NCBI RefSeq assembly: GCF_019059575.1 | Contig: NW_024882766.1 | Span: 1-64,000, forward strand | Direction of reading: 5' to 3' | DNA: 64,000 nucleotides | Source of the DNA: Amphibalanus amphitrite | Taxonomy: Eukaryota > Arthropoda > Thecostraca > Balanomorpha > Balanidae | Shown here: positions 36,359 through 48,016 of the stretch, one piece after another | How the letters are laid out: every line of letters begins with the position of its first letter | Position numbering within the stretch: position 1 is the stretch's first letter | Program-made: the position numbers and the translations under genes | The notes under the pieces: model-generated | Databases searched by the model: none | What the model was told of the DNA's origin: nothing | Seen by the model: the letters and a program-made list of their open reading frames with translations, nothing else

Positions 36359-36364
36359 ACCCAC

Positions 36365-36528
36365 CTGCGGTATTTTGAAGAGGCGCAGCAGGTTGGCCAC
36401 CTGGATGGAGGTGACGCTGGACGCGGCGCCGACCACTCCGGAGATCACCTGGTTCACCTGGTTGCGCACCTGAGGACTCGTACCGTCCGGACACTGGTAC
36501 TCGCCGTCGTCGATGTTGCTGATGGAGC
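36365..36528 (-). CDS. mGluR: Metabotropic glutamate-type receptor, coding exon 2
   Basis: Encodes residues 161-215. The acceptor reads TTTGACAG| and the donor CGCAG|GTGGGT. The translated block contains CPDG, ISGVVGAASSVTSIQVANLL and RLFKIPQ, the family signature of the first lobe of the Venus-flytrap domain. Ser197/Ser198 sit where mGluR1 Ser165 contacts the ligand's alpha-carboxylate. The exon starts with the last two bases of a split Gly codon and ends in phase 0, which fits exactly the exons on either side. A roughly 55-bp tandem duplication and a long CT tract lie just downstream of the donor. Confidence 0.92.
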
Positions 36529-38024
36529 CTGTCAAAGAAGGGGAGAAGTAGTTAGGGTTCCTTACTGAAAGCAACCACAGAGGATCAGTCGAGTTGGTAA
36601 TGGTTCTGGAGAAATGTCGCCGACTATCTGAAGAGGGAATCGAATGGGTTTGTTACGAAATAAAGTAACACCGATAGGAACTTTCCATCGCTTTTCCTTT
36701 TCTAAGGGATGGTACCTTTTGGGGTAAACGACTTAAAACATTCACATTGCTGCGTGAATATAGGGTATATTGCATTGAGTCATTAGGGAACAGAACATTA
36801 CAGCACTTCAATATGAATGATCTATAAATATAAAAATCGATCTCATAGAAACACAGTGGTGCTAATGTCGGCATATGGTACCAATATCAACATAGTGGCA
36901 GCCATGGATGAGAAAATACCATCTGGTTCTGGTCAACGATTTATTTTACTAATGAACACTTGTCCAATTCCTATCCCCATGACCCTACCAATTTGGTAAG
37001 GCGCCCGTGTCATTCACATGTTCAATCACACAAAACGCGTGAACCAGACGACGACGCATCAATTAAACATGCTGAGAACTGACCGCGGTGACCTACTGGG
37101 CGATAAGTAACAATGGGCCACTCATATTGCTCAGGGAAACTAGCATGTATTGATCGAAATGTAGGCAGATGTTTTGACAATCATACTTGTACACAAATAC
37201 ATTCTCACAGGTCTTGAATTTACCACTATCTGAAACTTCATTCGCAGTTATGGTAAACAGCGATACATCGCGACGACAAAACGCCATCACATACCAAACA
37301 AACCGCATCGATCTTTTATAGCTCTCGCCATTTCTTTGCCTCTAAACTTCCGACGAAGACAAACAGGCCTGCTTTCTCCGAAGAACAGACAGCAAAGGTG
37401 TTAGCTTTTGGTGGCGACGGTGGAAAGTTTGTCGGCAGTTGTGCCTCTGCCAACACGGGCCTGACATCAACACAGAGGGTAAGCACTAAGCACCGTTACA
37501 ACAGAGCACCAGAGTTTATAGCTATTGTGCATATATGCAGGGTAATGTATACAGAAACAAATGCCCATACATCGTACATGTACAGTGCACACTATACCCA
37601 ATCTCGATACTCGGGACTTGTTGACATGTTTCCGCCATTAGCAGCACATCCCCTCATCGTATGAGCAGATCAGCGTTCCAGATAAAACACACCTCATTTG
37701 CCGCGGATAATTTCCTATTCGACATCCGATGACGGGTGATACATTACACGTCATTCGACCGTGATATTGTGTCCGCTCTGATTATTATTTTTATGTATGA
37801 TTTTCTCGTAACCGTGTACCTATACGCATGGGTGTAGTTTTCCAAAAATCATTGGGGGTGCTCAATAGCGTTCAGAAAGGCATGCCATAGTTTTTGTAGT
37901 TTTTTTTTTAGCTGTTCTTTTTTACTGTGGCCAAGGCATCATGCAAGAAATGATGTTAAATCGGTTCGAGAGCTTGTTTTAATAGCGCCACTGTAAAACA
38001 ATTTTGGCTCACCCAATGCATTAA

Positions 38025-38216
38025 CCCGCGCGGGGCTCGGGTCTCCAGCCGAACGCGCGGGGCTGGGGGATAAATTTTACCCCCCCCCCCTATTATCTCC
38101 CGAACTAATGGTCCGATTTGGAAAATTCAAACGCCAATCGAAAGATCTCATCACGAATAACTAAAAACATGTACTTAATTTAAAGGTTGAGGTCAAGGTC
38201 AAGGTCAGGTCAAGGG
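38025..38216 (+). mobile_element. Compound end of a TTAA element (family E)
   Basis: Starts after TTAA (38021-38024) with CCCGCGCGGGGCT, a spacer, a second GCGCGGGGCTGGGG module, then GATAAATTTTACC and a C-run, followed by ATTATCTCCCGAACTAATGG. It then reaches tandem TCAAGGTCA sites (38193 and 38199). The TA-flanked element interrupts it at 38217. The other end was not found. Confidence 0.65.
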
Positions 38217-38218
38217 TA

Positions 38219-39393
38219 GGGGAGAGTGGGGAAAGATGCCCAGGGTTTTACTATGTCATATATTATTCGAAAATGACGATGGGAAAGCAAAAACTTGGAG
38301 TTTCAACGGAAGCCGACATCATTTTTCTCCAAAAATATCACACTTTCGTGCCTGAAATATTATTACTTTTTTTGCTATTAAGCATTTTCCTGAAGAAATG
38401 AAAGGGGGCATCTTACCCCACAGGGTGGGAAAGACGCCCCCTGACGTTGGGAAAGATGCCCCCTGCACTATAAGTGACATAAATGGGCACGTGAATCGCC
38501 TGAACGAATCAGTAGTCCCTTCGAGCCTGCAGTAGACACCAAAGGTCATCATAAGGGCCCTCAAAAGTAGTCGTAAGGGGCTTCAGAGGTCATCGTTAGG
38601 GCCATCATAGTCCAGCGCGGCCAAACAAGCCTACGTGGTGGCGTTCGGAGACCACCGTGGGGCTCTTATAGGTCTTCATGATGCTTGAGGGCCCTCGAGC
38701 CCATCGTGGGAACCTCCGATGCCAGTGCGGCCCGTGGGGCCAACGTGGGAGCCCTCAAAGGATGTCGTGAGGGGCCCTGGAGCCAATAATTGGGCCCACA
38801 GAGGCCGTCGTGAGGGCTCTCAGAGTCAGATGCCGCCCAAAAAGTCGCTATGTGGGCCGAGAGACCGGCATGGGGAGCACCCGACCGTACTGGACTCTCA
38901 ATAGGCCCAGATCGGCTTTTGTCTACATCACAAGTATGTAATAAATGATTTGACGGGCTGTTTGAAGGACAGCCTACGGATTTAGGGGGGCGTCTTTCCC
39001 CATCAGGACAGGGGGCATCTTACCCCAAGGTACCGAAGTAACATTAAATCAGTACAATTTGTTAGCCATAAAACTACACCATGAAACAAACTGTTTGGGA
39101 CACAGTACACGCATGCTAATGTATCACGACTATAGCAAGGGACGCAAAAATTATTTACCTTCTTTGATATTTACAATGTTCTGACACCAAAATATTTTTT
39201 GAAAGCAGCAAATAAAAAACATGCAGTCATCAGCCAGCCGTTGCCCAACTGAGCTTCGCAATTTTTTGTGCCGTTAACAGGGCAGGCTTCCGCTTTACGC
39301 TAAGAACATTAATTTCCAGGTCCGATTCTTTGTTTCATCGCTAGAGGGGGTGGGGCGTCTTTCCCACCCTGGGCATCTTACCCCACTCTCCCC
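38219..39393. mobile_element. TA-flanked TIR element (1.2 kb)
   Basis: A 28-bp terminal inverted repeat with one mismatch: GGGGAGAGTGGGGAAAGATG at the left, GGGGAGAGTGGGGTAAGATG on the reverse strand at the right, both continuing CCCAGGGT. TA flanks each side. Related GGGAAAGATGCCCC and GGGGCATCTTACCCC motifs recur within. The middle carries a GC-rich minisatellite; no transposase. Confidence 0.75.
38530..38910 (+). repeat. Degenerate minisatellite (GGGCCCTCAGAG type), first block
   Basis: Loose repeats of about 25-35 bp built around GGGGCCCTC and AGAGxCxxCG, inside the TA-flanked element. Confidence 0.6.
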
Positions 39394-40183
39394 TACAAAT
39401 TGCAAGTTTCTACAGTATCGGCCTTGCACCGTAAGTTGCCGAAGAATGGAGTCATGGACTGATACTCGATTGCCCAAAACGTGTTTGGGCCTGACCTTGG
39501 CCATAAGTTTGGCAGGCCAGATTTTGTACTGGACCATTTTGAGTCAATTTTGAGAAATACATAACGTACAACGGTGGTAAAATCGTTGCTATAATATAGG
39601 TATAACACAGTTTACCCGCTCCGGGTGTGAGGGAGGGATGTGGGGCAATGAGTGCACTGACGTGGCGCCCTCGGAGGGCCGGTATGGGATTAAATCTCAG
39701 CTACACTAAGGGCTTGTGTGGTGCCTTCAGTTATCGGTGGCACCCTCAGAATCACCGGCGTAGGGCCCTCAGAGCCGCCGGTAAGGGAGGCACCGGTGTG
39801 GGGCCGCCATGCAGGTGCCGGTGTGGGCGATCAGAGGTGCTAGTGTGATTCTCTCAGAGGCGCCGATGAGGGTCCTTACAGGCGTTGCTCCGGGCCCTCA
39901 TAGACGCTGGTGTAGAGCCGTTACAGACGGGTGTGGGGCCTTTAGAGCTGCTGACGCGAACTCTCTACAAGCCGGCAGGGGGTCTCAGACTCTCAGTGAC
40001 CGGCAAGGGGTCCTTAGGGCTTAGGCCGGCAGAAGAAGTCCTGCGGGGTCCTAAGAGACCGGCATGGTACTGTCAGACGCCGGTGGGGCCCTCAGGGTCA
40101 CCGTTGTGGGGCCCTCAAGTCATCAGTGGGTGGCCTTTAGATGCGCAGGTGTTGGGTGGGTCCTCAGAGCCGCCGATATAGGG

Positions 40184-40280
40184 CTTTTTTTTTCTTTTTC
40201 TTTCTTCTTTTTTCTTTTTTCTTTTTTCTTTTCTCTTCTTTTTTTTCTTTTTTTTTTCTCTTTTTTTTCTTTTTCTTTTA
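40184..40280 (+). repeat. (TTTTTC)n-like pyrimidine tract
   Basis: About 95 bp of T and C only. Confidence 0.9.
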
Positions 40281-40492
40281 GGGCTTTAATAGGCACTGGT
40301 GTAGGCACTCGGAGTTGGGGGTGTGAAACCCTCAGAGACACCGGTGTGGTGTGGGCCCTCATAGGCGCCGACGAGGGCCCCATAGTTGCCGTTATGGGGC
40401 CCTCAGAAAAATAAGTGTGGGACCATCACAGGTGGGAAATGCCCCTAGAACTGTCCCCTCATAGGCCGGTAAGACCTCTCAGAGGCCAGTAA

Positions 40493-40676
40493 AGGCTGAA
40501 GCAGACTCTTTCCGCGTTCAGGAAATCGCATGCGAGAGCCTATTCAAATACATTGTAATTCCTCTCGCATCAATCGCTCGCGGGAGGTGCGTGCGATTGA
40601 TGCGAGCGTGCTTCCATGTATTTGAGTAGGCTCTCGCATGCGATTTCCTGACTGCGTAAAGAGTCTGTTTCAGGCT
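40493..40676. mobile_element. Small MITE flanked by TAA (184 bp)
   Basis: Inverted arms of about 60 bp sharing GAAATCGCATGCGAGAGCCT, with ends AGGCTGAAGCAGACTC and AGCCTGAAACAGACTC. TAA lies on both sides (40490-40492 and 40677-40679), as in PIF/Harbinger elements. No coding sequence. Confidence 0.7.
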
Positions 40677-41739
40677 TAACGGGCCTTTGGAGACCACCGA
40701 GGTGTCCTTAAAAGCCGCAAAAGGCCTTCAGAAGTCGGCGTGGGGCCCTTATGGAGACCTTAGTGTGGCTATTTAGGGCCCATGAGGTGCTCTAACGAGC
40801 CCCACGGGGCCCTTCTGAGTAGAAATATGGCCATCGTTAACCCTCAGCGGTCAAATGGCGCCGCAGGGCCTCTCGGACCCGAGGGTCCCTTTGAACTCGA
40901 TGGGGGGAGGGGGTATACGTGTCCCCTTAGACCCCTAGCTATGCCACTGTTTCATATGCATCATGTCAGGTATTTTAGGCTCGCCCCCCCCCAACTTGAA
41001 AATCGTTCCCGGGCCCCTGATGATATCAGATGTAATGTTAACACAAATATCATGCATCTTAATTTGTGGTGATTTATTCAATGTAGGTATATTCTCTTAG
41101 TCACTGAATTGAGTAAGCATAGTATTTGCATGATTCACTGGGCTCATTACAGTACTAGGAGACGGACATTCTGATTATTGAGGGCCTTGAGTCAGCTGGG
41201 AATGTTTTGAGGAGGCTGGGGGTGCTTTAAGAAGGTAGGGGGTGCTGAGCTCAGGATTGGGGGTGCTTGAGCACCCACAAAGAGATATAAAGTTACGCTT
41301 ATGCCTATACGTCACAGACACATCGCATACAAACAGAAAATATACATAATAAAATGGCGAAACTAAAAAAGATACGTGAAAAAAACGCAACAAATTAGAT
41401 ATTCCCAACAACAAATACACCTGAAATGATATTGGGCTAGAATTTCAACACCGAAACGACAAAAGACATGCAGCAAGACTACAATGAGATGTGAACAATA
41501 CAGTTGAGGTCCGATATGAGCCTCTATGACATGAAAACTCTAACCACTTCATTACACTATGAAAATATGCTTGATTTCCTTCCCTTTGTGTGCTCCATTT
41601 CACCATTAATTTTCTTACAAGCTTTGCCCTATGTAATATCTTGTAACTCTCCACAACCATGCATTCCCGCACTCCTTCAACACTTGGTAAATACGGTGGG
41701 CACCAAAGCCCCATTCACTGTTGCAGGAGTAGCACCGCT

Positions 41740-42020
41740 ACCGTCCTGTTCAGCAACCCGACCTACATCACCGGGTCAGTCCCAGGAGAGTGAGCCGACA
41801 CCGTCCCCCGAGAGGCGGCGCGGCGCCTCACGCCCGCAGCACTACCTGCGACCGGGCCGGGCGGCGCGCGAGATCCTCTCCGGCGCGGGACCGCCAGATT
41901 GCTGTCTCGGACCTATCGATCCGCGGCATCCTCCGCGCCCAAGGAGACGGGGGAGGGGCGCCGCGCCGCCATCGGCCGCGGCCACCACCGCCGGATAATG
42001 GTTACCATGGTTTCCGCAGG
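41740..42020 (+). other. CpG-rich segment with a possible plus-strand donor
   Basis: Very GC- and CpG-rich, open in two plus frames and ending in CCGCAG|GTGAGC, a good donor. The peptide is Arg/Pro/Gly-rich and matches nothing I know. It may be an unmethylated regulatory island or a first exon of an unrecognised gene. Confidence 0.2.
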
Positions 42021-44039
42021 TGAGCCGCAGAGCCGGTGTCGCCGCCCGGGGTAAGGCCCGCCGTCGTCGGCAGAATCAGGCCGGATGGCGCCGTCGCCGC
42101 CAGGGGATACGAGCTCGCAGCAGGCCTGAAGTTTAACGCCCCAGGCTGTGACGCCTCCGAACTTTGCACTAGAGGCCGGAGGTCGACTTCAAAGCTCTTT
42201 AGTTGCGGCCGAGAGGCGTATTTAAGTCTGGGTTTTACACGGCCTTTGGGTGGTTCCGGGGCGGTAGACAGAGGCGGATCTATTGACAATGGAGAATAAG
42301 TTGCGTGTGTAACTTTTCTAGTCTAGAATTATTAAGTGGCAGGCTATATGAATACCTTGAAAAACTAAGAATGTTTCCTAAGAACTGCAACTCTCGTTTG
42401 TTTGTCAAGAATAGTAGTGACCTATAAAAGAATCGTATTTAAACGACAAAACGCATTATGCTTTCAGTGTGCGCTAATTCAAGAGCAAAAAAAAAAAAAA
42501 CATAGAAACAGTGCAGGGCGGCAACCTTTTCATGTCCATGCTGTCACCTTTCCGAGATCCACAGAACGTCAAAACACCAACCCTCCTGCCTGCGTGCAGA
42601 TAGCTCACCGATGCGACGGTTGTCTTCGGTAAGTGATCATGAATATCTCATAACTACGAGGACCGCACGCACCCCGACACACCCACACACAGCACGCACG
42701 CAATCACAGCATACGGCCACGACAGTATAGCCCAATGGGGCCGTGCATTCTCCATGGAAAGCTATAACGGTAAGCCATATGGCCAGAGCTGCGAGCGAGC
42801 GGCGGGCGAGCTGCGGGCGAGCGCACATGTCGGCTATGAGGGGGCTGCGGTGCGGCGAGGCTTGCGTCTGACAGCAGCAGCTCAGGGCTGTGACAGCCCG
42901 ATTCAGTCGAGCTGCGGCCGTCTGTCTGTCGCACCCACTCCCGCTGGGGTGCTCGGACGTCTGAGATGGGTCGAAAACGGAGACCCGAGCGACGACGTCA
43001 ACAGGAGACGGCTGTACGGGACAGCAGCACACGTATTTGCTCAGATACAGCCTGAGTGTTGTTGGTAGGGTGAATACGGGGAAGCGATGCGTGGGTGAAA
43101 GCAAGATTCTTACAGATAGGTGAAAGCTGGTTATGAATAAGAAATGGCGTTTTATATCGTCATTCTGATATAAATTCATTGTGCAGCTAATTTTTTCACG
43201 CAAAAGGCTGCTTTAAAAACATATGCACGATAATAAACGCACACATTCGTCGATAACATTAAAAGTCCAAAAGGGCCTTCGAATACAAAGCCCCCCCCCC
43301 CTCTCTGACAAGAACTGGATTACGATTCCTTTCGCATAGTTTACACAACTTCAAATGTCACCCCCTTTTCACATTGACATGAAGTTCCGTGTGGGCCATT
43401 TGCGGCAAGCCAGCTAGCGGTTATGACATCTGACATATCCTAGTCGGGTCAAGAGAGTCCCACACTTCCCTGGGGGAAGCCAGGCCACTGCATGATTTAA
43501 AGATGAAAGCACCACACCTCCACGCTGACCTTTCTCCGAGTCCTCTGCAAGCTCGACGCGTCTCCTTGGGCTGTCGCCACAAGCGTCATTTCGTTTGACG
43601 TTGGCGGTGGGGTCAGATTCGGCGAAGTCGCGGTCCCGGTATTATCAGCACCGCTGTCGCATATCACCAGCGTGTCCCCGACAGGATGCTGGAGCGGAAG
43701 CCCCCGTAAGCCGATCGCGGAGATAAGGCATATTGGGCACCGTTTTCGTGAATAGTACCTATCTTTAGAAGTCTGATCAGCCAGCGGCAGCGCGGCTAGA
43801 CTGCCTCTCTGGATTGACGAGGAGTTAACACGTCAGCCAAATGGTAGAAAGCATCGCATCGCTCTACGCATTTTCGTCTGGTCTTGAGAAGTTTATAAAC
43901 ATAAGACCAATGTAACGCTTGCTCAGGTAAGAAAACGGGAGCGTGTATTGTAAGCAGTAAAAGCATCGGGGAGAAATGGATCGATAAGTGTAGCGCCACG
44001 CCGTTGCGAGTGCAGAGCCGGTGGAAGGCAATTTGCCGA

Positions 44040-44109
44040 GCTAAGAGGGTGTTCAGTCAGGGCGGGTTTGTAAACAGACCCCCCCACACACACTGCAGCA
44101 GGGCGCGGG
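44040..44109 (-). mobile_element. Orphan end of a TTAA element (family F)
   Basis: Read on the minus strand: TTAA (44110-44113), CCCGCGCCCTGCTG as in family B, then a G-run, TCTGTTTACAAAC and CCGCCC. Only this end is recognisable. It lies about 120 bp beyond the P450 3' end. Confidence 0.55.
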
Positions 44110-44203
44110 TTAACGCATAAATTATTTGACACCATCGTCGCGTCGTGACCTTGCAACCTGATCTAGGCACGACAGAGACCACACTATTACATGTCATACC
44201 ATT

Positions 44204-44209
44204 TTTATT
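44204..44209 (-). terminator. Polyadenylation signal of the P450 gene
   Basis: The minus strand has AATAAA 18 bp after the P450 stop codon. It is the canonical signal and implies a very short 3' UTR. Such hexamers also arise by chance in AT-rich DNA, but the position is right. Confidence 0.55.
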
Positions 44210-44227
44210 TCCCAGACTTTGCCTTCA

Positions 44228-45606
44228 TCAGCGAGTTTCATAGATCACACTGAAATCCTTCGGACGGCGGAGCTCGAAGAAACTGCTCTCCAAAGTCAGC
44301 ACCTGACCTGGAGCTGCGGCGAACCGAAATCTCTGCAGCAAAGACACGCAGAGGACAAAAAGCTCTGTCCTGGCCACGGTCTCGCCCAGACAGATTCTCC
44401 TCCCGCTACCGAACGGCATCAGGTGCTCGTCCTGTCGCACCTCTCCCTCGGCCGTGAGGAATCTCTCCGGCCGGAACCGGTGCGGGTCGCCCCAGTGCGC
44501 GGCGTCCGCGTGCACCGCCCAGAGGTGCAGCAGTATCATAGTGCCGCGCGGGATGCGGTGGCCACGCAGAGAGACATCAGCCACGGCCCGATGGGGCACT
44601 GCCTGCGGAATCACGGACGCCACCCGACTCGCCTCCATCAGCACCGCCTGGACGTACGGAAGGCGAGCGCGGTCTGAGAAGCACGGGCGTCGACCGTCCA
44701 GCACGCGGTCGATCTCCCGTTGGGCGCGGCTCTGGATGTCAGGGTGCATCACGAGCAGCAGCAGCGTCCAGAGAAGGGTTACAGATGTGGTGGTCAGGCC
44801 GGCCTCGAAGAAGTCCATTCCCATGGCGATCAGGTGGCTCTCGCTGTCGCTACACCCCGCAGAGTCGGTGGAATCCCTCTCAGCGAGAAAGAGATCGATG
44901 AAGTCCGGCGGACTGGTGTGGTCTTTCCTCTGGCGATGGTTCAAGATCAGGTCCCGCAGGAGCGGTTCAAACGAGTCCCGGTAGCGGAGGAGGGCTGCGT
45001 GGCTGCTCCATCGCGGCATCACGTGACGCAGCCAGGGTAGCACGGTCACGGGGTTCTGTGGGCCCAGCGCCTGGAACGCCTCCGCCGCCAGGGTCATCAT
45101 CTCGTGGGTTTGAGGAGAGGCTCCATCCAGTCGACTGCCAGTGAACATGCGCCAGATGACGTTGATCGCAGCCAGATCAAGGTAGAAACGCATGTTGACC
45201 GGCCTTCCGCAGTTGGGCAACATGTTCTTGATCATGTTGTCAAACTCATCAGCTATCATTTCCTCCAGAGCATTTCCGTAGAAGCCGAGTTTACGAAACA
45301 GAAGCAGAACTAGGCGGCGATTTTGCCAGTGGTCGGGCCCTTCGTTGTACGAGACGCCGAGTCTCCGTCCTCGGGTCCGAACCATAAAGGAAAAAAGGTC
45401 GGGACGACCTGCCAGCTCGGGCAGCGCCGCCGCCTCTCTTATAGCGTCCACGCTAAAGATGTGAACTATTTTCAGCCCCGATGGAAGTACGAATCCAAAA
45501 ATATCTCCGTAAGTTTGACGAAAGGATTTAATGACGTTTGCAATTCCACCTTTCCATGCTTCTGCCGCAGCCCAGATAATTTCGCTCATGTTCCAGATGG
45601 TTGGGC
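44228..45606 (-). CDS. Cytochrome P450 (CYP2 clan), exon 2: catalytic domain
   Basis: Encodes residues 30-488 up to a TGA stop, so the whole protein is about 488 aa, normal for a microsomal P450. Visible motifs, in order: HWQNRR (C helix WxxxR), AGLTTTS (I helix, oxygen activation), EASR at about 354-357 (ExxR), FRPERF at about 407-412, and the haem loop FGSGRRICLG at about 428-437 with Cys435 as the iron ligand. These make it a probably active haem mono-oxygenase anchored in the ER and working with NADPH-P450 reductase. The overall pattern is CYP2 clan; family and substrate cannot be told from motifs. Nearly the whole catalytic domain is one exon, and the usual glycine a few residues after PPGP is not obvious. 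The gene sits inside the first intron of the receptor gene on the same strand. Confidence 0.93.
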
Positions 45607-45925
45607 CTGAAACAGATTTCCGAAACTGTGATATCGTTAACATTATCCAGTTTTCAATTAAGACCTATACTGTACGATTTTTAGGGTTGTTGGCAAATCT
45701 TGAAAACTTGAAAGAAGGTAATCGTCGCCCTGGTGATCTGACCTTTTGAAGATGTATCTGTGCAAAAGAGTTTCCTTACTTTCCCACTCTGTCAGTGCCG
45801 ATCCGACACGTTATTTGAACCATGTGAACAGATGTACCATACTACAGAAAGCAGGAGGCAATGAGGGTTACATGTTTATTGGTTACCTCAGTTAGCACCA
45901 CTGTATTATACGAGTCGGTCCGTAC
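45607..45925 (-). other. Intron of the P450 gene
   Basis: A 319-bp intron with GTACGG at its 5' end and a TTTCAG acceptor. It separates the membrane anchor from the catalytic domain. No element or gene is seen inside it. Confidence 0.8.
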
Positions 45926-46013
45926 CTGGTGGGAAGCCCCGAGGACGCTTTGGCCAGACGTACAGCAATAGGGTCAGCAGCAGGACCACAAGAAGAAGAA
46001 CGATGGCGGCCAT
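45926..46013 (-). CDS. Cytochrome P450 (CYP2 clan), exon 1: membrane anchor
   Basis: Encodes residues 1-29 and the first base of Gly30. The ATG at 46013 is followed by a strongly hydrophobic stretch (about residues 3-19, Leu/Val-rich), then WPKRPRGFPPG. This is the usual microsomal P450 start: an ER signal anchor, a basic stop-transfer patch and a proline-rich hinge. The donor is CCAG|GTACGG. The exon is too short to show as a long open frame but joins in phase to the large exon at 45606 after a 319-bp intron, rebuilding the hinge as PPGP. Confidence 0.85.
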
Positions 46014-46951
46014 CGCGGCAGCTGTCCCTTACAGGACCCACACGGGGTCGGGTGGTCGGACGGCTCTGCTCCGCCCCACCACGGCTCCCTAGTCCTACTG
46101 AGCCAGCGCTCTGGGTCGTAACTACCGGAGGAGCGGACCGCTATCTGTGGCACGAACTGGGACTGCCGAATCGACACCACATCTGAGTGGTACGAACACT
46201 ATCACGAAGGTGGTGGAGTGTGAGGTCAGGGCTCAAATGATGCTGGATAGTCGGTGACCTCAAGCCGTGACCTCCAGTGTGGAAACCAGGTCAGGAAATG
46301 TCTGAGCGGGCCGAAGAAACGAACCTCCTCGAGCGTTATAAACAGTCGCATTTTGCTGTATACCTATTACCTACCACGGCAGATACACATGACATAGGAC
46401 CTATATGACATTGCCCTTCATCCCTGAATATGGGGGGGGGGGGGGGGCACTGTGCCTTCGCCGCTCTTCTCCCCCGCTCCCGCCGCCCCTGTGCGAGTGT
46501 GCGATGTAATCAATAACCACACGCATCTATCTTTTCTCCGTCCCGCGCGGCTGCCACTCGCTCTTCTTTCGGATGGAATGCGTCATCCGAACTCATCTTT
46601 GGTATCCATTCATGTCACGCAGTTCCAATAAGAGCTGGTCTTGTCTGCTAGCATGTCGGGCTTCCTCATCCTGGGTATACTGCGGTGGGGTCCCACGTAT
46701 CGTCGTAATGCGTGCCTGGGACTCCTTATTGGCTCCGTTACGGGGAAGTAACACACACCAAGAATAGGGCCTCTTCCTTACGTGGCGAGTAATGGGCATG
46801 TTCAACGTGTCATGCTGAGAGCCGAGAGGAAGTGTCGTTACGACAAGATCTCGACGCATGAAAAGTAAATAGAATACGGACGGAAGCAGAAAAAAGGTTT
46901 AGCATGGGTGGAGGCATTGATTTTTTGATTGTTTGGAATCTGAGCCCCCAA

Positions 46952-47092
<141 letters not shown>

Positions 47093-47900
47093 GAGCTACA
47101 TCATACATATATAGAAGAGATGTGTTTGTCAATTTGCAGGCTAAATGTCCATCGGTGAGAATTGACATACGTAAATTTCCGTCTGCCAATTACAAGCTCC
47201 AGTTTTCAAACCGTTTTAGTTCACCCCTCTAAGATCGGCAGAAAGTACAAACGGCCACCCATCCGGAATGGATATTCAAGCGACTCTGGTCAGCCATTTG
47301 AATGCGGCTAAGACTGTACCCAATATCCATTATAGTTGTTTGAACTGCACTTCTACCGCATGCCCCGGTTCATAGCCGGACTCCAAACAGCATCCCTGGT
47401 GCCGTGGGGCTCATGGAAGTAGAAACAAGTTTACACTTGCCAGGCATACATAGACATGACAGTCAACAAACGACTTCGGCCCATTAGCGAGGTCCCATTT
47501 ACAGAGCCTTGGCATTAGGACTGCAATGAATGAATGAATTATATAAGTGGTTTACACACCAGAATGCAATCACCCTATACCATCTAATGTCGAAGGTTAG
47601 AAACCTGTTTACATATGTTGCTTTATGAATTATGACCACCAGCTTTAGATCTTCCACACTGGAAAACAAACAGAGTGCGACCGTTCGCCACGCGAGTCAT
47701 CTTATAAACTGAGATAAATAGCCAGGCATGTTGACGGTTCAGGGAGGAGTGTATTGATAAAAAGCTGGTAAGGCTTCCATAAACAGTTCTGAAACCGTTA
47801 ATTAGCAACAGCCAGCCGTGGACAGAGACAATCATGCACTATGCGGTTGTATGGGAATTTTGCAACTTACCTACGCATGCATAGTGATAGATCATAACCG

Positions 47901-48016
<116 letters not shown>

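Larger units (their letters stand above)
31553..36364 (-). other. Receptor intron 2 (between exons 2 and 3)
   Basis: A 4.8-kb intron. Positions 31553-33860 show nothing I can name. Then comes a minus-strand LINE with two insertions and a CT-rich tract beside the exon 2 donor. Confidence 0.75.
39640..40890 (+). repeat. Degenerate minisatellite, second block
   Basis: The same kind of unit (GGGCCCTCAGAG, GCCGGTGTGGG) continues here outside the TA-flanked element, broken by a T/C-rich tract and a small MITE. Open frames across it are by-products of the repeat. Confidence 0.65.
37827..41303. mobile_element. hAT-like element with nested insertions (3.5 kb)
   Basis: Ends CATGGGTGTAGTTTT and (reverse) CATAAGCGTAACTTT, each leading to a GGGTGCTCAA-type block, flanked by an exact 8-bp duplication CCTATACG (37819-37826 and 41304-41311). 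Inside are one end of a TTAA element, a TA-flanked element, a GC-rich minisatellite and a small TAA-flanked MITE. No hAT transposase frame is visible. TIRs are imperfect, but the 8-bp repeat is exact. Confidence 0.7.

Noticed and set aside
39627..40414. Gly/Arg-rich plus-strand frames
   Set aside because: Products of the GGGCCCTCAGAG minisatellite and a pyrimidine tract.
44219..45610. Plus-strand frames across the P450
   Set aside because: Shadows of the GC-rich P450 coding exon on the minus strand.
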